The notes beneath the pieces were generated by a model. It worked only from the letters and a program-made list of their open reading frames with translations. It searched no databases and was not told the origin of the DNA. This document shows positions 1-8,404 of a stretch of 10,300 nt of DNA, one piece after another. The stretch is from an uncultured Senegalimassilia sp. (GTDB lineage: Bacteria; Actinomycetota; Coriobacteriia; Coriobacteriales; Eggerthellaceae), in NCBI GenBank assembly GCA_937925385.1, contig CALEWN010000350.1:1-10300 (forward strand). Direction: 5' to 3'. Each line of letters opens with the position of its first letter. The stretch's first letter is position 1. The translations under genes were made by a program, and so were the position numbers.

Positions 1-804
<804 letters not shown>

Positions 805-805
805 T

Positions 806-1075
806 ATGGCTAGCTTCAAGTGCGACATCGTCACACCTGCCGAGAAGCTTGCAGCTTGCGAGGTTGAAATGGTCGTCGTCCCGGGTGTCGAGGGTGAGAT
901 GGGCTTTCTGGCCGGTCACGCTCCGCTGGTGTCCGTGCTGGCCGATGGCGAGATTCGCCTGACGCCTGCAGGGGGCGGCACCGTGCAGCGCTACGAAGTC
1001 AAGGGCGGCTACGTGCAGGTTACCGACGACAAGGTGATCATCCTTGCCGATAGCGCAACGCCTGTTGCTGCATAG
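806..1075 (+). CDS. atpC: ATP synthase F1 epsilon subunit, short form
   Basis: The epsilon subunit belongs to the central stalk of F1 and couples rotor movement to catalysis. The 89-residue product covers only the N-terminal beta-sandwich: it begins with the typical CDIVTPAEKLAACEVEMVVVPG pattern, continues with GEMGFLAGHAPLVSVL, and stops after GGYVQVTDDKVIILADSA. The C-terminal two-helix hairpin of the about 135-140-residue enterobacterial protein is absent. That helical part is the one that can inhibit ATP hydrolysis, so this enzyme would lack that brake in its usual form; this is an inference. Reduced C-termini occur in some actinobacterial epsilon subunits. The ATG lies one base after the atpD stop, and the purine-rich end of atpD (AAGGAAGAA) can act as its ribosome binding site. 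This is the last gene of the atp operon, and a terminator follows. Confidence 0.93.
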   Translation: MASFKCDIVTPAEKLAACEVEMVVVPGVEGEMGFLAGHAPLVSVLADGEIRLTPAGGGTVQRYEVKGGYVQVTDDKVIILADSATPVAA

Positions 1076-1162
1076 CCTGGGTGTTGGCTTGAACATCTGA
1101 ACCCGCGGCCGCTGGTGCGACTGCTGGCAACGCGACGGTCGTATCCATCGGCTGTTCACCTG

Positions 1163-1195
1163 AAACGGCCCCTGCCGAAAGGCGGGGGCCGTTTT
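1163..1195 (+). terminator. Intrinsic terminator of the atp operon
   Basis: An 11-bp GC-rich stem (1166-1176 with 1181-1191, one T-G wobble) is closed by a GAAA tetraloop and followed by TTTT. Four A residues or near-A bases precede the left arm and can pair with the T run. It begins 87 bases after the atpC stop and closes the ATP synthase operon. The bases between 1076 and 1162 hold no gene or RNA that I can recognise. Confidence 0.88.
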
Positions 1196-1260
1196 GCGTA
1201 TAGTCTCATGAAACCCCGTGCGAAATCCATCGTTTGTTCGAACACACGTGCGTTAAAGGC

Positions 1261-1269
1261 TGCTATGAT
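1261..1269 (+). promoter_or_regulatory. Candidate extended -10 promoter for dnaE
   Basis: TGCTATGAT is a good extended -10 element (TGn followed by TATGAT). There is no convincing -35 at 16-18 bp, but extended -10 promoters often do without one. A start near 1276 would give a leader of about 85 bases before dnaE. A second -10-like hexamer, TATAGT at 1199-1204, lies just behind the atp terminator and is an alternative. The call rests on sequence pattern alone. Confidence 0.4.
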
Positions 1270-1359
1270 GGGGAACCGGAAAACCCTGCTTCGGTGATCT
1301 GCCCATCGGCCTTACCGAAGCGCAGCACATCAGCTTGCGAGAAGATTCGAGGCGCATCC

Positions 1360-4300
1360 ATGGCGTTCGTTCATTTGCATAACCATACCGAATATTCCTT
1401 GCTCGACGGCCTGACGCATATCAAGGATATGGTCCGTCGCGCTGCGGAGCTTGACATGCCCGCGGTGGCGATCAGCGATCATGGCGTTATGTCGGGCGTT
1501 CCCGAGCTGTGCGATGCGTGCGCAGCCATTGAGAAGGAAACCGGCAAGAAGGTCAAGCCGATTTACGGTTGCGAAGCTTCGCAAGGATGTGAAGCCTAAG
1601 CTTTACCACTTGCTGTTGCTGGCGAAAACCAACGAGGGTTATCACAACCTGTTGAACCTGGTCAGCGAGTCTCATGTCGATAACTTCTACTACAAGCCGC
1701 GAACCACGTTCAGCATGCTGCAGAAATATGGCAAGGGCATCATCGGCTCGTCTGCCTGCATCGCGGGCATCATCCCGAAGCTGCTGGATAACCGCCAGTT
1801 CGATGAAGCGGTGGAGTGGGCAAACAAGTTCGCGAGCTGCTTCGAACCGGGCGACTTTTACATCGAGTTGCAAAACCAGGGCATCCGCACCGATGGCGGC
1901 CTTACGCAAACGGAGCTGAATCACCAGCTTACCGAGGTTGCGCATCGTGCAGGCCTGAAGACCATCGCAACGAACGACTTCCATTACCTGTTGCAGGAAG
2001 ATGCGAAGGCGCAGGACATCATGCTGTGCATCGGCACGGGTTCGGCCGTCAACGACACGAACCGCATGAAGTTCGAGAACGACCAGTTCTATATGAAAAC
2101 GGAAGAGGAGATGCGCGAGGCGCTTCGCGATTTCCCCGAGGCGTGCGACACCACGGTTGAAGTTGCCGAGAAATGCAACGTCATCCTTGAGCGCGATTCC
2201 ATTCTGCCGAAGTTCCCGCTTCCTGAAGGCGAGACGGACGAGAGCTGGTTCCGTCATCAGGTGCTCGAGGGTATGAAGAAGCGTTATGGCGACCCTATTC
2301 CCAAAGAGCCGCTTGACCGCGCCGAATACGAGATGAGCGTCATCATTCAGCAGGGCTTCCCCGCGTACTTCCTGATCGTGCAGGAATATCTGGATTGGGC
2401 GCGAAGCCAGGGCATCGGCGTTGGGCCGGGTCGTGGTTCTGCTGCTGGTTCCATCGTTGCATATGCCATGGGCATCACCGACTTGGAGCCGCTTTCAAAC
2501 GGTTTGCTGTTCGAGCGATTCCTTTCCCCGGAACGCGTGGAGATGCCCGATATCGACTGCGACTTCGAGGATGAACGTCGCCAGGAGGTTATCGAGCACA
2601 TTCGCGAGGTGTATGGCGCCGATCATGTTACGGGCGTTATCACGTTCGGCAAGCTGCAGGCGAAGAACGCCGTGCGCGATGCCGCGCGCGTGCTCGATTA
2701 TCCTTACAGCGTAGGTGACAAGATCTGCAAGATGATCGGCGATGAGCTGGGCATCACTATCCAGAAGGCGCTGGACACCAATCCCGATTTGAAGAAGGCC
2801 TACGACACCGAAGAGGACGTCAAGGCAGTCGTGGATGCGGCGCAGTCCATCGAGGGCCACGTGCGCGGCGAGGGCGTGCATGCATGCGCAACCATCATCT
2901 GCCGAGACCCTATGGCTGACCATGTGCCGGTCAAGCGCGACACCAAGGGCGGCGGCATCATCACGCAGTACGACGGTCATTACACGCCTGACCTAGGCCT
3001 GTTGAAGATGGACTTCCTTGGCTTGCGAACCTTGGGCGTGCTCTCGCGCGCGTGCCGTAACGTGGAGATGACCACGGGCCGCAAGATCATCCCCGAGGAG
3101 ATCCCCACCGACGATGAGGCGGCGTTCGCGCTTATGCGCTCGGGCAACATGGACGGCCTGTTCCAGGTTGAGGGTGGCCTGTACGTCAGCCTGTTCGCGC
3201 GCCTGCCACCGAAGAGGTTCAGCGACATCGTGGCTTCGATCGCCCTGAATCGTCCGGGCCCGTTGGAGTCCGGCATGGTCGACGACTACGTTAAGGTAGC
3301 AAGCGGCAAGACGCCCGTGCATTACTACGACGAACGTCTTCGTCCGGTGCTCGAGGAAACCTACGGCACCATGGTCTACCAAGAGCAGATCATGCAGGTG
3401 TCTATGGTCATGAGCGGCTTTTCCGCCGGCAAGGCAGATAAGCTGCGCAAGGCAATGGGCAAGAAGAAGCTCGACATCATGCGCATGCTGCAGGAGGACT
3501 GGAACAACGGCGCGGTCGAGAACGGGTACTCGCTTGAGATCGCAAAGAAGATCTGGGACGACGCGGAGAAGTTCGCGAAGTACGCGTTCAACAAATCGCA
3601 TTCGGCGGCGTACTCGATCCTGGTTATGCGCACGGCTTACCTGAAGGCGCATTACCCGAACGAGTACATGGCGGCAGTGCTGTCCAGTTACATGGGCAAC
3701 ACCGATCGCTTGATCCGCTACATCTCCAGCTGCAACCACAACGGCACGCCCGTGCTGCCGCCTGATATCAATTCGTCGAACGCCGAGTTCACCCCTGTTG
3801 AAAACGGTATCCGTTTCGGCCTGGTCGGCGTGCGCGGCGTCGGGCGAAACGTTGCCGACGAGATCATCGAGGAGCGCGAGAAGAACGGTCCGTTCACCAG
3901 TTTGCACGACTTCGTGAACCGCGTTGATGCGAAGTGCTACAACCGAAAGACGCTCGAAGCTCTTATCAAGGGCGGTGCGTTCGATTCGACGGGGTACACG
4001 CGCAAGCAGCTCATGTACTTCATCGAGGAGACGCCGCTTCTTGAAGGTGCGGCGAAGCGCCAGAAGGACCGCGATCGCGGTCAGGTGAGCATGTTCGACT
4101 TGTTCGCGGACGATGAGGATTCGGGCTTTCAGGAAGACGTGCCTGCTCCGGATGGAGTGGAGTGGCCGAAGCGCCAGCTGCTGACGTACGAGAAGGAGAT
4201 CATGAAGATCTACGTCTCGGACCATCCGCTCACGCCGTACGAGAACTACATCTCGCGCATCACGAAGTGGCAGCTGGGTGATTTGGCCGAGCGCACAAAG

Positions 4301-4795
4301 GAAATCAAGTCCGCGGTGTTCGTAGGCATGGTGTCCAACGTGGTGACGAAGCTGACGAAGCGCGGCACGAAGATGGCCACGTTCGACCTGGAGGACACCA
4401 CGGGCCACGTGGAGTGCATCTGCTTCAAGTACGAGGAGAACGCCGAGGCCATCCAAGAGGACGCTATCGTCAAGATCAAGGGCAAGTTCGAGCACTCCGA
4501 TCGCGGCAACCAGATCATGGTGTTCGAGACGGAGACGCTAGAGCTGAGCGAAGAAGATGCAAAGCCTCGCCAGCTGCGCCTGAGCGTGCCTATGTCTGAT
4601 TTCGACCAATCGAAGTCCATGCGTTTGAGCCGCATCCTGAAATCGTATCCGGGGCGCGATGGCGTGGTGCTGTTCGTGAAGCAAAGCGATGGGCATAAGT
4701 TCCGGGCGGAGCTTCCGGTCACGGTGGACGCGGAAAGCCCTATCATGCGCAGCGAGCTGACGGATTTGTTCGGCTATAACGTGCTTACGGCATAG
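1360..4795 (+). pseudogene. dnaE: DNA polymerase III alpha subunit, reading frame broken near 1578
   Basis: DnaE is the replicative polymerase that extends DNA at the fork in the holoenzyme. The ATG at 1360 is chosen because GAGG sits 7 bases upstream and the protein opens with the PHP motif MAFVHLHNHTEYSLLDG. Frame 1 runs through AISDHG and KPIYGCE to about 1578, then would stop at 1599; the homologous sequence resumes in frame 2 (KLYHLLLLAKTNEGYHNL) and stays open to the TAG at 4795. Together the parts give about 1145 residues, near the family norm. Later marks are the PHP pair NDFH, GPGRGSAAGS, the catalytic Asp motif PDIDCDF (2546-2566), the third Asp in MDFLGLRTL (codon 3011-3013), a helix-hairpin-helix GVRGVGRNVADEII, a clamp-binding motif QVSMFDLF (4082-4105), and an OB fold (about 4315-4430). 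The gene is normally essential, so a sequence or assembly error is as likely as true inactivation. Identity is certain; the status is not. Confidence 0.9.
1571..1582. repeat. 12-bp perfect palindrome at the dnaE frame break
   Basis: GCGAAGCTTCGC equals its own reverse complement and contains a HindIII site at 1574-1579. It coincides exactly with the place where dnaE coding passes from frame 1 to frame 2. The left half supplies the end of KPIYGCEA, and the right half the start of the KLRKDVKPKLYH stretch. This suggests that two partial copies of GCGAAG were joined when intervening sequence was lost. That mechanism is an inference. Confidence 0.6.
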
Positions 4796-4826
4796 CGGCT
4801 GGGCTGCTTGGTATTGGATATCCCAT

Positions 4827-4861
4827 GGGACCCGGATGTGAATCCGGGTCCCGTTTCTTTT
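4827..4861 (+). terminator. Intrinsic terminator of dnaE
   Basis: A perfect 11-bp stem (GGGACCCGGAT at 4827-4837 with 4842-4852) has a four-base loop (GTGA) and a T-rich tail GTTTCTTTT. It starts 31 bases after the dnaE stop, so dnaE is probably a unit of its own. It also argues against starting truA at 4825, because that codon would lie at the foot of this hairpin. Confidence 0.9.
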
Positions 4862-4877
4862 GCCGGCAGTTGTCGCG

Positions 4878-4890
4878 TATCATGGACCGC
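4878..4890 (+). promoter_or_regulatory. Candidate -10 of a leaderless truA promoter
   Basis: TATCAT (4878-4883) is followed by exactly seven bases and then the ATG at 4891. A transcript starting at the normal distance would begin at, or within a base of, that ATG. No Shine-Dalgarno sequence precedes the ATG, which fits leaderless translation, common in Actinobacteria. The -35 position falls in the T-rich tail of the dnaE terminator and matches poorly. The site is inferred from pattern and spacing only. Confidence 0.45.
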
Positions 4891-5811
4891 ATGGATAAAA
4901 CGATTGAACACAACAAGCAAGCGTTACAAGCCGAAGGCGCGGTGGCGCAGGTGGAAGGCGCAGTGGCGCCGACGCAAACCGAAGGCGCATCGGTGTACGC
5001 CGATGCCGCACGGGCGAGCGATGCTGCGGACTTCAACCGCGAGGACGCCGAGCGTACCTTGTCGTTAACGGTTTCCTATAATGGCGGCCCGTTTTGCGGG
5101 TTTGCACGCCAGCCTGGCAAGCTTACCGTTCAAGGCGAGCTTGAGCAGGCGCTTTCCATGGTGATGCGCCGGCCGGTGGAAGTGGTGTGCTCGGGTCGTA
5201 CCGACGCGGGCGTGCATGCGCTTGGCCAGGTGGTCAGCTTCAACGTTTCCGCCGATGAGCTGGAAAGTCGCAGCCTGTACAGCCTGCGTCGCAGCTTGAA
5301 CGCGTTAACGCACGAGGACATCACGGTGCGCAAGGTCGAGGAGCGCGAACCGGGCTTCAGCGCTCGGTTCGATGCACAATGGCGCGAATATCACTACCAT
5401 ATCTGCCTGGATGATACGCCTCCGCTGTTCATGCGCGATTTCAGCTGGTTCGTGCATACCGACTTGGATATGAGCACCATGCAACAGGCTGCCCGTTATC
5501 TAGAAGGGGAGCACGATTTCAAAAGCTTTTGCATGGCGGCAAGCGCCGTGGGCAAGCCTACGTGTCGCAACGTGCATGAGATCTCGCTTTCGCGCGAGAC
5601 CATCATGGGCGAGGAGGTGCTGACCATCAAAGTGGTCGGCAATGCGTTCCTACATTCCATGGTACGTACCATCGTGGGCACGCTGGTCATGGTGGGTCGC
5701 GGCTTGCGTAAGCCCGAATGGGTGCGAGAGGTGCTTGAGGCCCGCGACCGAACCGCGGCGGGGGAGAACGCCCCCGCGGGCGGGCTGGTGTTTTGGAAGG
5801 TGCAGTACTGA
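4891..5811 (+). CDS. truA: tRNA pseudouridine(38-40) synthase TruA, with N-terminal extension
   Basis: TruA converts uridines 38-40 in the anticodon stem-loop of many tRNAs to pseudouridine. From the ATG at 4891 the product has 306 residues. The family core begins only near residue 57 (TLSLTVSYNGGPFCGFARQ) and carries the catalytic aspartate in CSGRTDAGVHALGQ (Asp105). The C-terminal half has YHYHICLDD, HDFKSFCMA and FLHSMVRTIVGTL, all typical. The first 56 residues are hydrophilic, rich in A, E, Q and D, with a short repeat (EGAVA, EGAVA, EGASV), and have no counterpart in the usual 245-270-residue enzyme. Start alternatives are ATG 4882, or TTG 5059, which would give a standard-length protein but has no good ribosome site. 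A start at 4825 would lie in the dnaE terminator. The stop overlaps the ATG of the next ORF. Confidence 0.92.
   Translation: MDKTIEHNKQALQAEGAVAQVEGAVAPTQTEGASVYADAARASDAADFNREDAERTLSLTVSYNGGPFCGFARQPGKLTVQGELEQALSMVMRRPVEVVCSGRTDAGVHALGQVVSFNVSADELESRSLYSLRRSLNALTHEDITVRKVEEREPGFSARFDAQWREYHYHICLDDTPPLFMRDFSWFVHTDLDMSTMQQAARYLEGEHDFKSFCMAASAVGKPTCRNVHEISLSRETIMGEEVLTIKVVGNAFLHSMVRTIVGTLVMVGRGLRKPEWVREVLEARDRTAAGENAPAGGLVFWKVQY
4933..4995 (+). repeat. Degenerate 15-bp repeat, three copies, in the truA 5' region
   Basis: GAAGGCGCGGTGGCG (4933-4947) recurs at 4954-4968 with one mismatch, and a weaker copy, GAAGGCGCATCGGTG, lies at 4981-4995. Spacings of 21 and 27 bases keep the copies in frame, so they encode EGAVA, EGAVA and EGASV in the TruA extension. 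In-frame spacing suggests growth by short tandem duplication within coding sequence. Confidence 0.7.
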
Positions 5812-5972
5812 TGGCGGGCAAGCAGGAAGCCAAGCGCCCTGGGCGCAAGGCGGAAAGAAAGCGTCACCTTGCGAAGTTCACCCATCTGTACGAAAGCCGC
5901 GATAAGCGCTTGTGCGTGTTCGAGGATGAGCACGGTCACCTGACAAGCGTTCGAACGTCGCGCTTGGCGTGA
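5811..5972 (+). CDS. Small basic protein of 53 residues, coupled to truA
   Basis: The function is not recognised. The ATG shares its A with the truA stop codon (TGATG), and GGAAGG lies 10 bases upstream, so translational coupling to truA is likely. The predicted peptide begins MAGKQEAKRPGRKAERKRHL and is very rich in Lys, Arg and His in its first 33 residues. It then has a short hydrophobic and acidic stretch (LCVFEDEHGHL) and ends in TSVRTSRLA. There is no signal peptide or membrane segment. The basic head suggests contact with RNA or the ribosome, which would fit a partner of a tRNA enzyme, but this is speculation. It ends 38 bases before a strong terminator, which supports it as the last gene of a two-gene unit. 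The chief doubt is that so short an ORF could be chance. Confidence 0.6.
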   Translation: MAGKQEAKRPGRKAERKRHLAKFTHLYESRDKRLCVFEDEHGHLTSVRTSRLA

Positions 5973-6010
5973 CGAAGGGTTCTTCTCCAATCGTCCTAAC
6001 AAATGAAAAA

Positions 6011-6039
6011 CCCCTTGCAGCCTGGTGGGTTGCAAGGGG
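6011..6039. terminator. Bidirectional terminator between truA unit and asnB
   Basis: A 12-bp stem (6011-6022 with 6028-6039, one G-T wobble) encloses a five-base loop. On the minus strand the hairpin is followed by TTTTT, so it should end asnB efficiently, 26 bases past its stop. On the plus strand the tail is only TTT, weaker, but it lies correctly to end the truA transcript. Serving two convergent units is the natural reading. Confidence 0.88.
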
Positions 6040-6064
6040 TTTCGACGTTACGGCATTGCGTCAA

Positions 6065-8065
6065 CTAGCGCGCTTTCGGCTTTTCCGGCACCGTTTTGTC
6101 CACGAAGTAGATCTTGTACCACATGAGGAACATGTAAACGATCCAAATCTTGCGGCTACGGTCGGCACCGGCCTTGTGCTCGTCGAGCAAACGTACCAGC
6201 TCGTCGGTGTTGAAGAACTCGCGCGCGATATCGCCGGTGAACCATTCCTTCACCTGGTTGTAGTAGCGGTCCTGGCGCAGCCAGTTCACCACAGGGACGG
6301 GGAAGCCAAGCTTCTCCTTCTGCGCCCAGTCCTTCGGGATGGCGCGTTCGGACGCCTCGCGCAGCGTGAGCTTGGTTTGCGTTTCGTTGGCCTTGAGCGG
6401 GGTAGGGATGGTTGCCGACACATCGAAGACGCGGCGATCCAAGAACGGCACGCGGGACTCCAGTGAATGGGCCATGGACATCTTGTCCGTTTTCAACAGA
6501 ATGTCGCCGACCAGCCAGAAGTACAGGTCGACATACTGCATGCGTGTGGTTTCATCCAGGTCCTTGACCTCGGCGTATACCGGCGCGGTGAGCTGCTGGG
6601 GGGTGGGGGCGTTGCAGCCGCCGCGCAGCAGCTGGGCGCGCTCCTCCACGGTGAAAGCGACGCCGTTGGCGTTGGTGTAGTACCAATCCTCGGGCGTTTC
6701 GCTGGCGCGCTCAAGATAGTTCGCGCCGCGGATGCCCAGCTTGCGCATGACGCCGGAAGCGCCGCGCAGCAGACCTTTCGGGGCCCAGGACAGCTTTGCG
6801 TTGGAGAACGGCGTTTGGTAGATGCGGTAGCCGCCGAAGAACTCGTCGGCGCCTTCGCCGGAAAGCACGGCCTTGACCTGCGTTGCGGCGATCTGGTCCA
6901 CGAAGTACAGCGCCACAGCCGAAGGGTCGGCCGAAGGCTCGTCCATGTGCCACTGCACGCGGGGCAGGCTTTCCCAGTACTCGTCCTCGCCGATGTACTT
7001 GTTGGTATTGGCGATATGCAGCTCGTCGGCAAGCTCGTGGGCCCACGAGATTTCGTCGCGCATCATGCCGCCGGCGCCTTCGGCGTTGTTGGCGGCGGCG
7101 TTCTTGTAGCAATCGAAGCCCACGGTGAACGTTTTGATGTCGGGGTTTTCCTTCGCCAGGCACGCCGCCATGTAGCTGGAGTCGATACCCGAGGACAGGA
7201 AGCTGCCGACCTCGACGTCGGCCACGTTGTGGTAGCGGACGCTATCGCGCACGGCTTCGTCGATGGCCTCGACGGTGTCCTGGCGGCTGCGTTGCGCATC
7301 GAAGTTGTACTCGGGGCGCCAATAGCGGCGCTCGGTGATGGACCCGTCGGCGTGCACGGTCATGCAGTGCGCGGGAGCCAGCTTGAAGATGCCCTTGAAG
7401 AAGGTTTCGGGAAGGGCGCTGAACTGGAAGCACAGGTATTGCTCGAGCGCTTCACGGTTGAGCTCGCGCGTGTAGTCCGGATGCTCGAGGATGCACTTGA
7501 TCTCGGATGCGAAGATGAAGCGGCCGTTTTGCTGCGTGTAGTAAAACGGCTTGATGCCGAAGAAATCGCGCGCACAGAACAGCTCGCGCGTATCGCGGTC
7601 CCAGATGGCGAATGCGAACATGCCGCGCAGGCGGTCGAGCACGCCTTCGCCCCATGCCAGATAGCCGGTGAGCAGGACCTCGGTGTCGGAGTTGGTTTGG
7701 AACCGCCAGCCCTGCGCCTCAAGCTCGGCGCGCAGGTCGCGGTAGTTGTAGATCTCGCCGTTGAACACGATGGCGTAGCGGCCTTTGGCGGCTGCCTGCT
7801 CGGGCGTGCCGCACGGGGTGCCGTCAAGGCGCAGCGCCGGCGAGGTGATGACGGCGGCGTGGTCGCCCGTGGAGCGCACCATGGGCTGGTTGCCGTTGGC
7901 AAGGTCGATGAGCGAAAGGCGGCGATGGCCTAAGGCGATGCCGCTTTCGGCGTCGATGTACTGGCCTTCGCCGTCGGGCCCGCGATGGGCCATGACGTCG
8001 CACATGGCTTTCAGGGTGGGCAGGCTTGCATCATCAGCCTGCGTGAATCCGCAGATACCGCACAT
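6065..8065 (-). CDS. asnB: Asparagine synthetase B (glutamine-hydrolysing)
   Basis: AsnB makes asparagine from aspartate, ATP and glutamine in the cytoplasm. The 666-residue product starts MCGICGF; Cys2 is the glutaminase nucleophile. The glutaminase domain shows MAHRGPDGEGQ (about 25-35), NGEIYN (102-107) and SDTEV (126-130). The synthetase domain shows the pyrophosphate loop SSGIDSS (291-297), LSGEGADEFFGGY (401-413) and DKMSMAHSLESRVPFLD. The start at 8065 is certain because Cys must follow Met and GGAGGG lies 10 bases upstream; the same frame stays open far upstream (to 9307), but that part is non-coding. Two inserted stretches, about residues 63-95 and 321-336, make it longer than the 554-residue E. 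coli AsnB. It is transcribed alone, convergent with the truA unit and divergent from the PEBP gene. Confidence 0.96.
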   Translation of the reverse strand: MCGICGFTQADDASLPTLKAMCDVMAHRGPDGEGQYIDAESGIALGHRRLSLIDLANGNQPMVRSTGDHAAVITSPALRLDGTPCGTPEQAAAKGRYAIVFNGEIYNYRDLRAELEAQGWRFQTNSDTEVLLTGYLAWGEGVLDRLRGMFAFAIWDRDTRELFCARDFFGIKPFYYTQQNGRFIFASEIKCILEHPDYTRELNREALEQYLCFQFSALPETFFKGIFKLAPAHCMTVHADGSITERRYWRPEYNFDAQRSRQDTVEAIDEAVRDSVRYHNVADVEVGSFLSSGIDSSYMAACLAKENPDIKTFTVGFDCYKNAAANNAEGAGGMMRDEISWAHELADELHIANTNKYIGEDEYWESLPRVQWHMDEPSADPSAVALYFVDQIAATQVKAVLSGEGADEFFGGYRIYQTPFSNAKLSWAPKGLLRGASGVMRKLGIRGANYLERASETPEDWYYTNANGVAFTVEERAQLLRGGCNAPTPQQLTAPVYAEVKDLDETTRMQYVDLYFWLVGDILLKTDKMSMAHSLESRVPFLDRRVFDVSATIPTPLKANETQTKLTLREASERAIPKDWAQKEKLGFPVPVVNWLRQDRYYNQVKEWFTGDIAREFFNTDELVRLLDEHKAGADRSRKIWIVYMFLMWYKIYFVDKTVPEKPKAR

Positions 8066-8104
8066 GGTGAGGCATCCCTCCAATCGTATATAAAGGTAAG
8101 GTTC

Positions 8105-8133
8105 ATCATAACGAATGGACAGGACGCTGGCAC
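8105..8133 (-). promoter_or_regulatory. Promoter of asnB
   Basis: Read on the minus strand, GTGCCA (8133-8128) is four of six to the -35 consensus. A 17-bp spacer follows, then TATGAT (8110-8105), five of six to the -10 consensus. Transcription would start near 8098, giving a leader of about 33 bases that contains the GGAGGG ribosome site. No operator or leader hairpin is evident between this promoter and the asnB ATG. Confidence 0.6.
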
Positions 8134-8200
8134 GGCTCCCGCGAAAAGCGCAGATTTTCCAACGCGCGGCGCCAGGCGGGACGACGCCCGGTTCGGCGCA

Positions 8201-8209
8201 TGCTACACT
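8201..8209 (+). promoter_or_regulatory. Candidate extended -10 promoter for the PEBP-family gene
   Basis: TGCTACACT has the extended TGn element and a -10 hexamer matching four of six bases. No good -35 is visible. The spacing implies a start near 8216 and a leader of about 190 bases. It has the same TGCTAnnnT form as the candidate ahead of dnaE, which slightly supports both. Confidence 0.35.
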
Positions 8210-8404
8210 GCGGGGAAGAGCGGCCTGCGCGGAAGGCCCTGCGCTGATAGGGCGTTGGAGCTTGCGGGTGTAAGGGTCCTTTGCAGCGCTTGAGCGGGGT
8301 GCGTTCCGTCTGCAAGCGTGGCGGGCGTCGCATGTTCTCCTGCGGCGCGGCGACAGCGTGCTCGCCCGTGGCTTTTGAAACAATGGAAGGGAAGGGGGCA
8401 GCTT

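Larger units (their letters stand above)
8066..8404. other. Divergent control region between asnB and the PEBP gene
   Basis: These 339 bases carry no convincing gene on either strand. The left third holds the asnB leader and promoter. The centre holds an extended -10 for the rightward gene. The remainder (about 8216-8404) would be a leader of about 190 bases. It contains short direct repeats of CTGCGC, a possible TTGCAG/CTGCAA pairing and a small CGCT/AGCG hairpin, but no strong terminator and no recognisable riboswitch core. An open frame from GTG 8318 runs into the PEBP gene but is not supported by a ribosome site. Confidence 0.6.

Noticed and set aside
1208-1297. 29-codon ORF (MKPRAKSIV...) in the dnaE leader
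   Set aside because: There is no ribosome site, it is very short, and the -10-like TATGAT lies within it, so a regulatory role for the DNA is more likely.
1451-1576. Start of dnaE at ATG 1451 in frame 2
   Set aside because: The residues read from 1451 to about 1570 in that frame have no DnaE similarity, whereas frame 1 over the same bases encodes the PHP motifs.
2993-4495. 500-codon ORF on the minus strand within dnaE
   Set aside because: It lies entirely opposite a clear dnaE sequence, has Val/Leu/Arg/His-rich shadow composition and no family motifs.
4825-4890. Upstream truA start at ATG 4825
   Set aside because: It would put the start codon inside the foot of the dnaE terminator and has no ribosome site.
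6467-7933. 488-codon ORF on the plus strand opposite asnB
   Set aside because: The sequence is a Val/Ala/Gly-rich mirror of asnB codon bias, with no recognisable domain.
8216-8330. Possible T-box leader (GGGTGCGTTCCGTC resembles part of a T-box)
   Set aside because: The conserved TGGNACCGCG core and a following terminator are absent, and the downstream gene is not an aminoacyl-tRNA synthetase or amino-acid gene.
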